A stretch of 64,000 nucleotides of DNA from Apostichopus japonicus (lineage: Eukaryota; Echinodermata; Holothuroidea; Aspidochirotida; Stichopodidae). How positions within the stretch are numbered: position 1 is the stretch's first letter; every line of letters begins with the position of its first letter. The notes below the pieces were generated by a model. It ran no database searches. It was not told where the DNA came from and was given only the letters and a program-made list of their open reading frames with translations. Below, piece by piece: positions 13,091-26,270 of the stretch. Location: NCBI RefSeq assembly GCF_037975245.1, contig NC_092567.1, positions 9,180,214-9,244,213 on the forward strand, given 5' to 3'. Made by a program: the position numbers and the translations under genes.

Positions 13091-13660
13091 CCCGAACTAA
13101 CCCAGAATACGCCCAGCTCCCCCCCCCCCCCACGAGCTGGTGAACTCCGTAGTACGAAAGCCCATTAGGGCCATGAAAGAAAATTTTCTTTGTCTGGTAT
13201 ATCAGATAATTATTCTGATATATCAGGTTATTCTGATATATCAGGTTATTATTCTGATATGAAACGTTATTATAACTAGGGAAAATTAAATTGATTTCTT
13301 AGATTATCATCATTCTTTTTGCAAAAAGAATGACCAGAGAATATGATTTTTTTCAAATGGTAGTTACGTCGTGGTCTCAAGCCTCTTTCTTTACTTATGT
13401 TTCATACAATCGTACATACTATTATGAAACCTTACAGGCAATTCTGCTGGTATAACGGGCTACACCGTAACCGGGTTTGAATATGATAGCCCAGCGGTCC
13501 ATGAAACAATGCATGGGGGGTATGGATGATGATCATGCGCACCAAACTAGAGGGGTGGACCGTGGTTGTGCTTGTCCCGCCCCTCCCTTCTGCTCCTCCC
13601 ATCCTAAAATGGCGTGCACTGACAGGAAAAAATAGCTTAGAATAAGCAAAACAAGAGGAG

Positions 13661-13893
13661 CGTGGAGGCCGAGTGGCTAATGCTTTTGTTTTATATATAA
13701 TCCTGTTATGTTGTGTCCTTCGGCAAGGCACTTTTATCTCGACTGCCCCTCTCCATCCAGGTGTATAAATGGGTACCTGTGAGGTAACTAAGGTGTGTGC
13801 GCTGGATTCTCAGCAGCCAGCCTGATGACCAGGGTTTCAAAGTACTATGAGATGGCTGTGTCATATAAAGCGCTATACAAAAACTAACATAAC
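13661..13893 (+). mobile_element. tRNA-derived SINE (Leu/Ser-type A box)
   Basis: The head reads GGAGGCCGAGTGGCTAATGC, a Pol III A-box of the type II tRNA form. There follows the word CTTCGGCAAGGCACTT and a GGTGTATAAATGGGTACC block, then TATAAAGCGCTATAC before an AACATAACATAAC tail. This order of tRNA-like head, conserved body and short repeated tail is that of invertebrate SINEs. I see no good B box, so it may be degenerate. The family name is not assigned. Confidence 0.6.
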
Positions 13894-14320
13894 ATAACAA
13901 ATCATCAAGTAAAATTACTCAGAAGAAAACTTGAAAATGGTAAATCGCAATAAGCCGGAATTGTTCGGAGATTAATAATTTAGAATAGTGTCACTATAAC
14001 AAATAGTAAATTAATAGCTACTACCAGCAGTGAGCAATTCCCAACCTAACCCATTGTCAAACCCTTTCCAGGAGTTTTGGGGTATTATATATATGAAGAG
14101 CTCGAATCTTTTTGAATGTCGTGAGGAGGTTATAAGGGCCAGGGCACACGACGACCCTAGTGGTGCCAGTTTAACCGTCACCCTGACCCAATTGTAAATA
14201 TGCTCTCGGAGTTGCCCGAGGGACCAGGGTATATGTTGAGGCCCGCGGGAAACTAAACTCGAAAAAAGACGGGCGTATATATCCGTCGCTGCATCAGTCT
14301 CCTATAGTTAACGGCATATG

Positions 14321-14462
14321 TTCAGGGGTATATTCGTCCGGGTGGTAGTTGTCCTTGGGGTAGTTGTCCGGGATGGTATTTGTCCGGGGGTATCTGTCCG
14401 GGTGGTGATCGTCTGGGGGGTAATCGTCCGGGGGTATTTGTCTGGGGGTATTTGTCCGGTCA
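14321..14462 (-). repeat. G-rich minisatellite, inverted relative of 12763-13090
   Basis: Tandem GGGGGTATTTGTCCGG-type units run here. Reverse-complemented they read CCGGACAAATACCCCC, the same unit as at 12763-13090. The two arrays face each other across about 1.2 kb, so they could pair. Confidence 0.8.
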
Positions 14463-17089
14463 CGATATCATTGATGTAATATGATCGATCCATCGATAAA
14501 ATGACGTTGTTGTAGTATCAAACTTATTTACAAATCAATATCCGAGAGATCCCTATCAGCAGTATTCCTATCAGCGTTATCTATATAACAGAACATACAG
14601 ATCTGCGCTTCGCTGAGTTACCGTATCCCACTACAGACTTACAAAGGCTTGTAACCACTGAATTTAGTTGACAGTGGTCAATGTCGCTGTGCTGCCCTCT
14701 GTCCTTTCGCTGTTATACAACCAAAATGAAAGACACGATCGTGACTCATTATCTTACCGAATTGTGTCAATTGACCTTTAATATTTGCTATCATATAATA
14801 TATTAAGCCTCTTTATTTTCACTGGCTTATCTAACTAATCACTTATAAGGTAAGATCACCTATAGGCCCCATTAAACATCAAGTAATATTGTTCGTCAGA
14901 TAATCAGTGCCTGTTCGCGGTGTTTGTTTACTCCTCAATAAAAAAGCCAGAGGGGTGACGGTAGAAGGGTAGATATGGGCGTCACAGATATACCTCCATA
15001 CCTAAAAAGTTTGCTTTCAATAAGTAAAAATAGGTATAATTGTGTTACCGTCGAGTCAAAGGCACCCCTCCTCCTATTCATAAAGTTTGTGCCACTGTTA
15101 GCGTATAGTTGTCAACGCGATAAAGACAGGTCATAATTCGTTGCTTGTCGTTATTTGAAAAGCAGCAAATTCGTCATTTAGATCCTTTTTGTCCAGATTT
15201 AACGTTAGAATCACTCAAAAACTCGAGAGGGATACAATAGATATTGGTTATGCTGTCCTTTCAGAACCACCGTTAATTTTTCGTCAGTGATTAAATACGA
15301 ACTTATGTTAATGTTCTATAGAGAGGACAAGGAATGGAGGGGGGGGGGGGTGGAGCACAACTGTTCTTGTAGTTAATGTGATTATATGTACGTGGATATT
15401 GTATATAGTCAATGCATTCCAGCACGCACGTTACGATGAATTGATTTGTGATTTTTTTAAGATCAACTTAAAATTTGTGACCGAGAAAAGTGAGTTTTGT
15501 CATGGCAGGTGATTCTAGGAGTCACCAGATGTTCATTGAATTTCGATTTATATTGAAATGGTCCACTGCAGGGCTATGAAATCGGGCCGGAAATGGAGAA
15601 AGTTCTCCTCACTGTTGTGTGAAAATCGCAAATGTACTCATTTCATTAATTAATGGAAAAGTGTCATTTTTTTGTTCAATTTACATGGTTTGTTGTTGAG
15701 AAATTAATAAATATGCGATTAAAAGTGCTCTTTTGAATGAAAATATTCAAGAACTGGCATTTGCGGTAGAGAACTCACAGAGGGTCCGTTTGGTCGAAAC
15801 GTTTTTAAGTTATTCTGTGGTTGCCCCATTAAAAGTCACAAGTCCCACAGCTGATGAAGTTGCAAAAGTGGATGTTTCGTACTGTCTTTTTTTTCTTTCT
15901 GATGTCTTTTTATCTTTCTATTTTCTATTATATCAACTATCTTTATATTTATGGTGAAGTAAGAACTCATAATTGTTACTAATTAAATATTATCTTTCAT
16001 TTCACATCTTCGAGTTAGTCGATTCCGATCAACGAATAAAAAGACGCTTTTTTATCATTTGCATCGTCTGCAGAAACAAAAATAGTGTACATCACATGAT
16101 ATTTCACAAGTAAGGTACATATTGGCAATGTCTTTCCCCGCACCTTGGGTTTTTCTTAACAGTATTTACATGTTACTATTTATGCATAGTAGGACTGGAC
16201 ACTACTTGAACCATGTGGAGTTGAAATAAGGATTTGTGGACCAGGAGCCACTTTCTAAAAAAGTGCCTCCTGGTTCGCGGCAATTTCAGTAGGACCAGGA
16301 GCTATTTTCTCACTACCAGGGGCTAAAAAGGAGAAACAAAATTCAAGTACGGCATGTACGTACGTATCAGTACAGGTGTTGTGCGATATATAAACCATGT
16401 GCACCAGTGCTATTGTGAATGCACTCGATCGATCAGTGATTTATCAAATCGCTAGCAGTTACTATATAGCAATAGCATGCAATGTAGTTTCAGGCTTCTG
16501 TGCAGCGCATGATAAGGCTGATATTTACAAGAGTATGCTGGCGCTTATTTGCCGACAAAGTAGCGCCCGTGCGTATTGAATTTTCATGTCCAGGGACGCT
16601 ATTTTAGTGCTTCCGGGCACGAAAAGCGCCTGGGAGCTCGCTTATTTCAACCCTTGTGTGTATTGCTATACAGGTCTTGTGAAATCAAATGTATTCGGAT
16701 GGAACGCTTGAGTTATATGCTTTACTGTGATTGGTCGATTGAGTTGTATACTTTACTGTGTTTGGTCGCTTGAGTTATAGACTTTACTGTGCTAGGTATA
16801 TTAACAATACTGGTAGCTCGTATACTGACTTAATATTTTACTAAAAGTAATTATATTTTGTTTTCTCTCTTCTAATAAAATTCCACGATCCGACAAATAG
16901 TATCATGAACCATAAACTATGTTTACAAAGCGCCCTCCATTTGGCACACTATGGCATCGGCCTTATGATAATTATGTAAATATTGAATTAATATTAATCT
17001 TACGTTATCAATTTGTCAATAAAACCACCCTCCCTATAAGGGTCATAAACAGACTTTAAGTCTGGTCCAATACCCTGGCGAGTGTGTTA
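14463..17089. other. Intergenic, nothing recognised
   Basis: No gene recognised. There is a G run at about 15338-15350 and, at about 16235-16275, an imperfect inverted repeat (CCAGGAGCCACTTT ... AAAGTGCCTCCTGG) followed by a partial repeat of the same words near 16295. Open frames here lack recognisable domains. Confidence 0.5.
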
Positions 17090-20000
17090 GTAAGTAAATG
17101 TCAGCACAAAGTTCACAAAACTTATTGTTGACATTGTGTAAATATATCTTTATTGCTTAATATCAGAGGAGAAGATAAGGTGACTAGGTTATAAAGTAGT
17201 CAGCTGAAAAAGATTAGCCAATCAGCGACAAGCAGATTTGATATAGTGGCTGATAATGTTTACCTAAGACATTGATCAAACAAGTCACCCTCGGTACGTT
17301 TATTTTATGGAAAAACCGTAAATCGGTACCTGGTACAAGACACGGATCCGCAAACTGGTCGGAGAGAGGGGGGGGGGAGGGGATGTACACGTAGTTATTT
17401 GGAAAACCTTCCATGTAGACTAACTTATAGACCTCATTTATATCAAATATCTATGCCTCAGAATATCACATTTCACGTCTAAAATGTTACTTCTCTGAGG
17501 AGCCTTTTCTCAATCCCGAATTCACCCGCAGGTCGATTGACAGCAGACGATGCAAGACAAATGTCAATACTTCGAAGATATCCTTTACACATTACACTTG
17601 AAAGTACCGTATAAGCGATCAGTATTCGTCTCTAAACATGCTAGAGTAGTCGAATAATGGTCACCCATGCTACCCTAATATCATTCCCCTATTTGACACA
17701 TTATATTGTCTATTTATCCATTATTACTGTCTTGGCAGGCTTTGAGTACTTTTGAAAACATTTATTGACTTTATACTATTGACATGCTTCCGATCATTAA
17801 AATCCTGTTCAGAATAAAAGAGAAAAGAGCAAGTAGTTTTAGAGGCTGGAACTGGACTGATCTGCCTTACAAATCTAGAAGTGTGTCTAGCCTGATCAAT
17901 TGTAACTTTATTTTTAATATGATGTAAATATTCAGTTCTGTAGTCCCATTTGTAAAATGTAGATCATGAGTTATTATTACTCATCATTACTGATATTTCT
18001 ATCCTATGTATTTCATATCATGATTTATTGTAACATATTGGCACGAGCAACGTCACTCATACATTATTACCAGAGATTTGCTTAGAGCTCTTCTATGCTC
18101 GATACATATCTTTCGGCGTAGCAGCAACGTGTTTGCAGTACTAGAAATAACTTACTTGTCCAAAACAAATATAATGTGTGTGTTAACTAAAAATGTATTG
18201 GGCTAATATCGACATCCGTATTCATTACACCCAATTTCTTGTAAAATATAACATTTCCCTCTGCGTTATTTACTATACGACTCAACCGAAGATAGGTGAC
18301 AACGTGTCGTTTTAAACTACGTTTAATTCAAACTTTAGCCTAAACGAATTTACAAGAAACTGTGTTTCAACGACATGATACATTAGCACAGCATGAAAAC
18401 AAGTTCTGGACGAATGGAAGTGGAATAAAAAGAAGAATATGATACATAAAATAATAATTTAGAATTGGAAGTACGTTTTGACAAATCCAAAATGTTTGAA
18501 GTTTCTAGATCTGTTGTCAAATATTAGAGGGCGCTCGTTATTTTCCCTAGGTCAGCCTCTTTTGCGGAAGTTTTTTTTTTCGGCAATAATTCCGTGGCTC
18601 CTTAAATCTTCGCTTTTTGTTGCTGTTGTTGTCGTTGAATTTTTCTTCCGCCGAGAATAAACTAATGAGTGCGGATACGAGCATTTAAACCGCTGTTGTT
18701 GTTCAATATAATCTGATAGTGTCATATACACACGAACAAGCTTTAGGAGAGAACAGATCAATTATTATTTGCTTCCAGATTCTAGATAGTCAGCTCGCGC
18801 ATACACAACAACGAGGCTCAAAGTGATCAAACACCGTATATGGCCCTGGTTTTCCTTTTATTTTGAGGAGGGGTAGTGGGGAGGGAGGGGGGCTTGGTGA
18901 CACCAGTTATCACTTTTATAATCTTAATGAGTGTGTCGGCTTGGAAAAGAGGCCTTACGAAGAGGAGGTACCACTCTTATTGAAAACTTCTACCTCATTA
19001 CGGGTGCTTTGTTGCAAAATGATGTTATACAGGAGAGGACATGATCAAAATTATTCACTTTCTTTTCCACGCCTCTGCGTCGTCATACAAATTCACCCTG
19101 CGTGTTCGTATGCTGGTGACTGCTGTGCATTTACGACATTGTGTTATTTTAATGCATAGTTTTGTACACTGTAATGATAACGCACGTTAGGGCCTAGTGT
19201 CTGAACTCTGTTAGGACCTATATGAGGTGCACCCTCGGATAGGACGCTGGAGAGCCCTATTGAAATCAAAATGACTCGATCAAATATCGAGCGACTTTAT
19301 ACTTTGAGTTCACTTTTTGCCTTCTTGGCGTGTATAAGTTCAGTTCATCATTCCTTGCGAGTCAATACTAATCAACATATATATTTAATCTGACAAAGTT
19401 TCAGTAACTTGATCCTTTAAAATGCTATATTTAGTTTAACAATAACCATCACTTTACCATATCCAACGTTTTTGTGTGCTGCTGTTAACCTTATTGAGGG
19501 CGTATGACATCTTCGGTGTATAAGCGATCACCAACGCGCGGACGAATAACTTTTACTTTCGAGGGCGCTTGACCATCTCATTCAGAAAAAGAGGTGAAAA
19601 TTGAAACTAATCAGTTCAAACACTAAGCTTGGTTGTGAGAGTATTGAATAATTTGATAAATATTGAATTATGTGATAAATGTTGAATAATCTAAAAGATA
19701 CTGTGTATTGTTTTTTCTCATTGGATGACTTGAGAACACGACGATAATGGTAATCTCAGGATTCAATTCTCCTTTCCAATAATACTGAAAGATCTCTGTC
19801 TAGGTGGTATAGGGTTTTGTCTATTGTCCTCTTTCTACCAGGTATGGCGAAAAGTTTTAAATCCTGAGGAGTGCTGGTGTGTTGTGTGTGTGTGTGTTGG
19901 GGGGGGGGGGGCAAGCTTCGAGTGGTAGTGGTGTTTGTGGGGAACGACTACACAGTGACATATAAACTTTCCAGGGAAAATATTATCTGTGAATTCCGTA

Positions 20001-23000
20001 CCACAAAATTCAGTATTCAATGTTTTGTTTTAAAAAAAGAGAACATTCTAATTGATATTGTATTAATGTATTTAGCAATATGGTACATCATAATATAAGC
20101 AGGGCGTATTTTACAATCTTACAAAATGTATAAGGGGTCATTTATATTTGAAAATAGCATTTCGTATTACAAGGAGGGATACTTTTGCGGGTTGCACTTT
20201 AATTATGATAAGATTGATAGTTAATTTATAAGCCCCCCCCCCCACCCCACCACAAATATCACTATAAATTTCATGTAAGTGCTATGATCTAGTTCAATGT
20301 TACTATGGTTGTACAGTAGGGCTGCCGGCGAAGTAAATGGCAGAACAAAGTTCACAATGATACTTGTTGCTGTCACTATACAGTGTACATAATCTTCAGT
20401 AAGGTCAATGTGCAACAGAGACATGCTAAGTATTCTTAATAATCAACAGGAATGGTTAGCCAATCAGATATAATAAATATCAAACAACCACCTTAATTCA
20501 ATAGAGAGAGTATTGGAATAGAGAAAGTTTACATCCACATATATCTAAACCACTATAAAAAAGTTAGGGTTAGGTTTAACCTAACTAAGACATGAAGAAT
20601 TGAACACTTCAAACTATATCGTACACATGCTTATTACCATAAGTGTGTTATTATCTATAAATTTGCTGTAAACTCAAATATTGTTCATCCGTGTCCACTA
20701 TTTATAATTACATTCAACAAAACCATTCTAAACATTTCCTTCTCTGACGCATTATCTATCTGAGCCCATTCTAAGCCACTTGATACCCGTGACTGTCAAC
20801 TGTATGGGAATATCTGTGACTTGATACACCCAATCACACATGGGCGTAAACAAGGGTCCACCCCCCCCCCCTGAAACGCATTATACAAAACAGCAAGAAT
20901 AACTTAACATGATACGCCCTTGCACCCACACTGAGGCTGAATTCCTTTCGGAAAAATAATGTTTTCGGTTAAACATGAATATCAGAGAAAATTTCATAAC
21001 TGAAAAGTGAAAATGTCTCAGTTAAAGTCCCAGGCTTTCCAGTAGGGCCAGAATATATTTCGGAGTAATTTAATTCTTTCCTCTGACAGGTGTTTTCGTG
21101 CTTTAAACTCACTACAAGCAGCGGATTAGCCAGAGGGTGGGGAAGAGGGTGGAGGCAGGGGATGTCCCCCATAAACATTTTCGAGGACGAAACGAGGTTA
21201 GCAAAAAGTTATGACAACGAAAATCAAATAGCCATGATATATAGATATTACTGGATAGGCTACTTGTGTTTATAATACGGCGCAAGCTGCCACAGATTAA
21301 GTTTCACATCATTAGCCATACAAAACATAGCATCAGATTTCTCCGAACAAGTTAACTTTGCTTCAATAATTAACACTTTTAGTAAACGTTACGTGCGTCC
21401 TAATAAAAGCAAACACAGCATCTCTATTTGGGTCACTGAGATCTGATATACCTGTGTATACTTATCCTAACGTACCATTATGTACATGTAAATATGTTAT
21501 ATCGTTATATACATATACATGACCGTTGCAACAGGACGCAGTTAAATAAGTTAAATAGATTGCTTCGTTACCTATACAAGCTTTTAATAGCAGTAATATT
21601 ATTATAAATATACATTAAAGACCAAATCCGAGAGATCGGAAAATCAACTTTTACCTCACTATATATTTGAAATGAGCCTCGAATATTCAAGCTAGTTACA
21701 TATATATATATATTTTTAGTAGATATGAATATAATAAGGAATCGATAATTATGAGAGAACCTGAATGAGCCAATGAGAACACGTAGATAAATGAAAATGA
21801 TAACGGAATTTACTTCTGTTTTTATCTTTTCTAATCAAACGAACAACCATAATCTGCCTATTGTGGAATGTTCATTGAGGTACCACGTGACCTATTTCTG
21901 TTCATTGTCTCCTTATGCAGAGGCTTCGCAAGATGGTTCAATTCAGAAGGGGGATCGGGGAAGGGGGTGGCAGACATCGAATGCAGCGGGACATATGTCA
22001 AAGTATCGCTAAGGTTATGTCTTAGATTATACTACGGAAGGAGTGGGTGACAGGCATCGGGTCAGTGGAGTATGTGACATTCATTTAATTAAGGGGAAAT
22101 ACCGCCAATATCTTGGAGAGAACATAATCCTTGTGAATTTTGTACCACACATTTTCAGTTAATAACGTCTTGGAACAAAAGAACACTTTTTAATAATACT
22201 TGTCATAGATTGTTCAACAAAATGGCACTTCTTATTTAAAAAGGGCATTTTATGTTACAACATTTAAAAAGGATTGTTTAATATAAAGGAGCATATCTCA
22301 TTTATATGAATTAAAATAAATGTTACCCTGGTTGTATACATGAGCAGACGGAGTAAATGAGAGAATAAGATTTGCACTACTGGTTGTTGTTATTTTGTGA
22401 TGTAAAACAACACCCAGTTGGGACAAATTTTTCGATATTGTACTGTTTCCCGCTTCAGAGCACTCGTATTGTCAGTGTGAGCAGTATGAATATCATGTTT
22501 CTATCATATGAAGGCCAGGAACTGTTTATACTGTCAATGCAAATGTTTTGAAGCATGATATGGGAGGACAGTTTAGAGAGGTATTAGCATTAGGAAATTG
22601 TCCAAACTGCATGGCTGAGAATATAATCAGTACGATCAATATTCAAAAGAAATATGTTAAGTAATGTAAATACAGGGATGATTAGCCGAACAGAGGCAAG
22701 CAGAGTAGGTTAATGTTCTTATAACATTAACATCCAGTAAAGACCAGGCAATCCAATTTACTGAAAGTGTATAAGAAAAGAGTATGTGTATCGATGTACA
22801 CGAAAAGATATGAAAGCACTGGATATTCCAAGGCTTTATCTAACACATCCCAATTATGGCGGTTATTACCATAACACAGTTACATGAGCAGTTACATGCG
22901 GGACACATGGGACAGTTACATAAGCATCTGGAAAGAATAATTTATATCAACAGAATCAATCTGCATATAGGAAGTGCCATAGTACCGAAACGACGCTGGT

Positions 23001-24770
23001 AAAAATAACGAATTACTTACAATGTGCAATAGATCAAAACCACTGCGTGTTCCTAGTAACGTTAGATCAGAGTGCAGCATTTGAAACCTGTGAACCATGA
23101 CCTGTTATTACATTGTTTCACCGAATCCTTCGCAGTTACGGGATCTGCACATTCCTGGAATGACATCCTACTTCAAGCAACGCACGCAATCAGTGAATAT
23201 AAACGGCAATACTTCATCTGTCAAGGATCTCGTGACCGGCCTCCATCAGGATTCTGTATTGGGACCATATTTGTACCCAATCTATACATCTCCATTATTT
23301 TCAATCGCGGAGAAATATGGCATCCATTTGCACATGTACACCGATGACACACAGTTATATGTGCCATGTGAACCACGAGATGTTACTTTTAGTTGTTTGG
23401 AGGATGCGATCTTGGAAATACGCGAATGGATGGCAGAATATCACCTCAAACTGAACGATGGGAAGACAGAGTTTCTAATCATTTGCTAAATCAACCGTCT
23501 CATATACATTCCATCAAAATAGGCACTACAGATGTTCCAGCAAGTGTCTGAATCCGTAATACAGGTGCAACACTTGACTCGGAACTGAACATGATGCCAA
23601 ATATCATTACCGTAGTAAGAACCCGTTACTCCCACATCCAGCAGATTGCTCGTATACGCCAGTTTATAACACAAGCCGCTGCCGCAACGCTAACCAATAT
23701 TATCGTAACATCACGCTTGGATTATGTCAACAGCCTCCTTTTCGGGTTACCGGGAAACGCCACTCGTTAACTGCAACAAGTCTAGAACAGCGCTGCTCGA
23801 GTAGTTTGTAGAGTGAAGAGGAGAGACCATATAACGCCGATTCTAAGGTCTTTACATTGGCTTCAGTAGAGTTCCGAGTGAAATACAAATTCAATCTTCT
23901 CACATATAAAGCTCTACTGCTTCGCACCGACTTATCGGCGATCTCCTGGCACCCTGTCATTACGCTCATCATCACGGGGACTGCTTTAAGAAATGAGAAC
24001 AAAGAAAAAAGCTGGGACAAAGCATTTTCAGTATGTGCGCCCAAGCTATTGAATGCCATGCCGAATGCAGTACGTACCTTTGATGTTTGAACTGTACAGT
24101 ATTTTTGTAACACCATAGCTTTAATGTATTTTTCTATCATACTATAGGTTTAATGGTGTAAACCTTGTAGGCGATATTTTTCTACTATTTGCTTTTAAAT
24201 GTTTCATGTATTTTAAATGTTTCCTGTATATTAATTATTTCAATTCCTGTTAAGCGCTTCGTGCACCGTTGCTGATGGACGCGCTATATAGGTACTATTT
24301 TATTATTATATTATAACAATTGGACATCATTGGCAAGAAAATTAGATTTATGGTCATCCATATCCACTGTTTACACTTGGATTCAACTTATTCCCTCAAA
24401 CATGTCTCCTCTTTGACACATCCTATCTACTTGAATATATATTCAGCGTCTGGATACCACGATGGCGTGGTCTGCTTCTAATCAGGTTTTCCCTCATTAT
24501 CCACACAATGCATAGATCGAGATTTCTATGTACAAGATACATTTGCTTCAGTAATTAACACTTCTAGGAAAAACTTCCCTTCGTTTTGTGGTACCGGCTT
24601 GTCATCTATAATATAAACATCACCTCATCTGAGTCACTGATTATGGATACCTGCGTATACCTGCCGATACGTACTAGTGTGTACTACACAAGTGTGGGAT
24701 ATGTGACCAGTGCAAGAGGGGACCCGGTGGCGAGCTTTTTTCCCAAACAGGTTGCAATTATGTGTAAATA
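17090..24770 (+). repeat. Diverged segmental repeat, about three copies
   Basis: Three stretches share ordered words. The motif GTAAATG...CA-AAGTTCACAA occurs at about 17095 and 20330, with a weaker relative near 22350. GATTAGCCAATCAG-like words follow at about 17211, 20456 and 22679. GCTTCAATAATTAACACTT occurs at about 21359 and, as GCTTCAGTAATTAACACTT, at about 24546. Words around GTGTCCACTATTTATAATT (20694) and TATCCACTGTTTACACTTG (24360) also correspond. The last copy is longer because a LINE lies inside it. Content appears noncoding. Divergence is high, so boundaries are approximate. Confidence 0.45.
23030..24317 (+). pseudogene. Decayed CR1/L2-like LINE reverse transcriptase, 5'-truncated
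   Basis: Reading across frame breaks, the plus strand shows reverse-transcriptase landmarks in order. Palm motif A-like text (LVTLDQSAAFET) begins at 23053. A motif B/C stretch follows in another frame with QDSVLGPYLY near 23247 and YTDD (for the usual YADD) at 23337-23348, then LKLNDGKTEFL near 23452. Further on come SRLDYVNSLLFGLPG near 23727, NSAARVVCRVKRRDHITP near 23790 and VCAPKLLNAMPNAVRTF near 24034. The tail is GCGCTATATAGGTACTATTTTATTATTATATT. The order and wording are those of the CR1/L2/Jockey group. Multiple stops and shifts mean no functional protein. The endonuclease half is absent. Confidence 0.85.
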
Positions 24771-24880
24771 GTCGTTCATGATTGGTCGGAAAAGTTACGT
24801 TACCATCATTGTAATCTTCACTTCGAGATTACCAAAATCCATTCGTTGCAACAAAGATATACCCGTCCTATATACGGTGT
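24729..24880 (+). repeat. Interspersed repeat R2 (CCCAAACAGGTTTGCAATT family), copy 1
   Basis: The words TTTTTCCCAAACAGGT, GCAATTATGTGTAAATAG, CATGATTGGTCGGAAAA and CCATTCGTTGCAACAAAG recur, in the same order, at 49840-49950 (partial), 51060-51195 (inverted) and 59035-59195. This is a dispersed family with at least four copies here. No coding content is seen. Confidence 0.65.
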
Positions 24881-25189
24881 TTATTCAATAGTTTCCTCTA
24901 TATATGATTTAGCCCAATGAAGATACATATAATTCAACAGTTCAGTTGTGGAAGTTAAGCCTTCATTATTCGCGAACCATTTTCCAAATTTTAGTCCTAA
25001 TCTAGTCGCGCAATTCACTTACCTGTTGTACCGATTCAAAATATTGCTGTCGTCATGTTTAGCCTATATTCATTTGAGACTCGTGAACTCTCGTCATGAG
25101 TTTGATCTTCGTGCGTGTTTATTTCCTGTCATAAAATGATGGCTTATTCGAGTTGGATACAGAAGCTAACAATACTATTTTAACACTAA

Positions 25190-25400
25190 ACAAATTATAT
25201 CCTTATACATGTTTTCCTCTTTTCCACGAACGAATTCCGATTTCAATAGTACGGCTCACGAATCTTGGATAACGTATAAACTCGAAACCAATAGAATGTA
25301 GCGTATGATGTATTATAAGTAAGGTTAACATGTGTTCCAAGCATTAAACGTGGTCATGGCCTCATCTCAGATCGTCAGTCGGGGGGAAATGGTTCAGTCG
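25190..25400 (-). repeat. Interspersed repeat shared with 50020-50150
   Basis: Read on the minus strand, this stretch matches 50020-50150 in order: AATGCTTGAATCACATGTT-like, CCTTACTTAT, ACGCTACATTCT, then CGGAATTCGTTTCGTGGAA-like words. It is therefore an inverted diverged copy. It may be part of the same element family as the R2 repeat, which also neighbours both places. Confidence 0.6.
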
Positions 25401-25513
25401 ATGGATTGTTGCAATCATCCGTGTGAAATGTGGACTCGCGCTACGGATATAGCATCACCCCTTACGCCATATACATATTTATTAGTAAAATATTGCGTTG
25501 AAGGTTACTTATA

Positions 25514-26270
25514 CACTGTTAAAAAAAATTCTGTTCAAAAACAGAATTTCTCTGGCAGCAGAGTTTCCAGAAAATGTCTGTTATTTCCAACTGCAGATAA
25601 TCTATGTAAAATAAACAGTCTAAAACTGTTATTTATACAGTTTATATCTTTCATTATAACAGTTTTTGTCCGTAAACTTACTGTACGACGACCGTTATTT
25701 TACACCATATTCAATGTAAAATAAACAGTCTGAAACTGTTATTTATACAGTTTTTTCCCCCATTATAACAGACTCTATTCGTAAAATTACTGTACGACGA
25801 CCGTTATTTTACACCATATTCTATGTAAAATAAACAGTCTGAAACTGTTATTTATACAGTTTTCCCCCCAATTATAACAGTTTCTGTCAGTAAAATTACT
25901 GTATGTCAACCGTTATTTTACACCATATTCTATGTAAAATAAACAGTCTAAAAATGTAATTATACAGTTTTTATTTTGCATTATAAAAGTCTTTGTCCGT
26001 AAAATTACTGTACGACGACCTTAATTTTACACTGAATTCTATGTTAAATACACAGTATGAAAGCGTAATTCATAGTTTTTCTTTGCATTATAAAAGTTTT
26101 TATCCGTAAAATTACTATATGACGGCTGTTATTTTACACTACATTCTATGTAAAATAAACAGTCTGAAACCGTTATTTGCAGTTTTTTCTTGCAATATGT
26201 AATTTTCTCTGTAAAATAACTGTATTGTGACTTTTAATTTACTGTATCTTTTAGGTAAAGTCTAGTCTTC
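25514..26270 (+). repeat. 109-bp tandem repeat, about six copies
   Basis: The unit beginning ATGTAAAATAAACAGTCT starts at 25604, 25714, 25823, 25932, 26041 (variant) and 26148, a period of 107-110 bases. Copies decay toward the right. Each unit is rich in CTGTTATTT/AAATAACAG-type short inverted pairs. The left edge starts ACACTGTTAAAAAAAA, which resembles the reversed right edge of the 34761-35146 array (TTTTTTTTAACAGTGT). This suggests both arrays belong to related MITE-like elements. Confidence 0.85.

Noticed and set aside
12689-13100. Pro-rich open frames on both strands
   Set aside because: Produced by the C-rich minisatellite in all registers.
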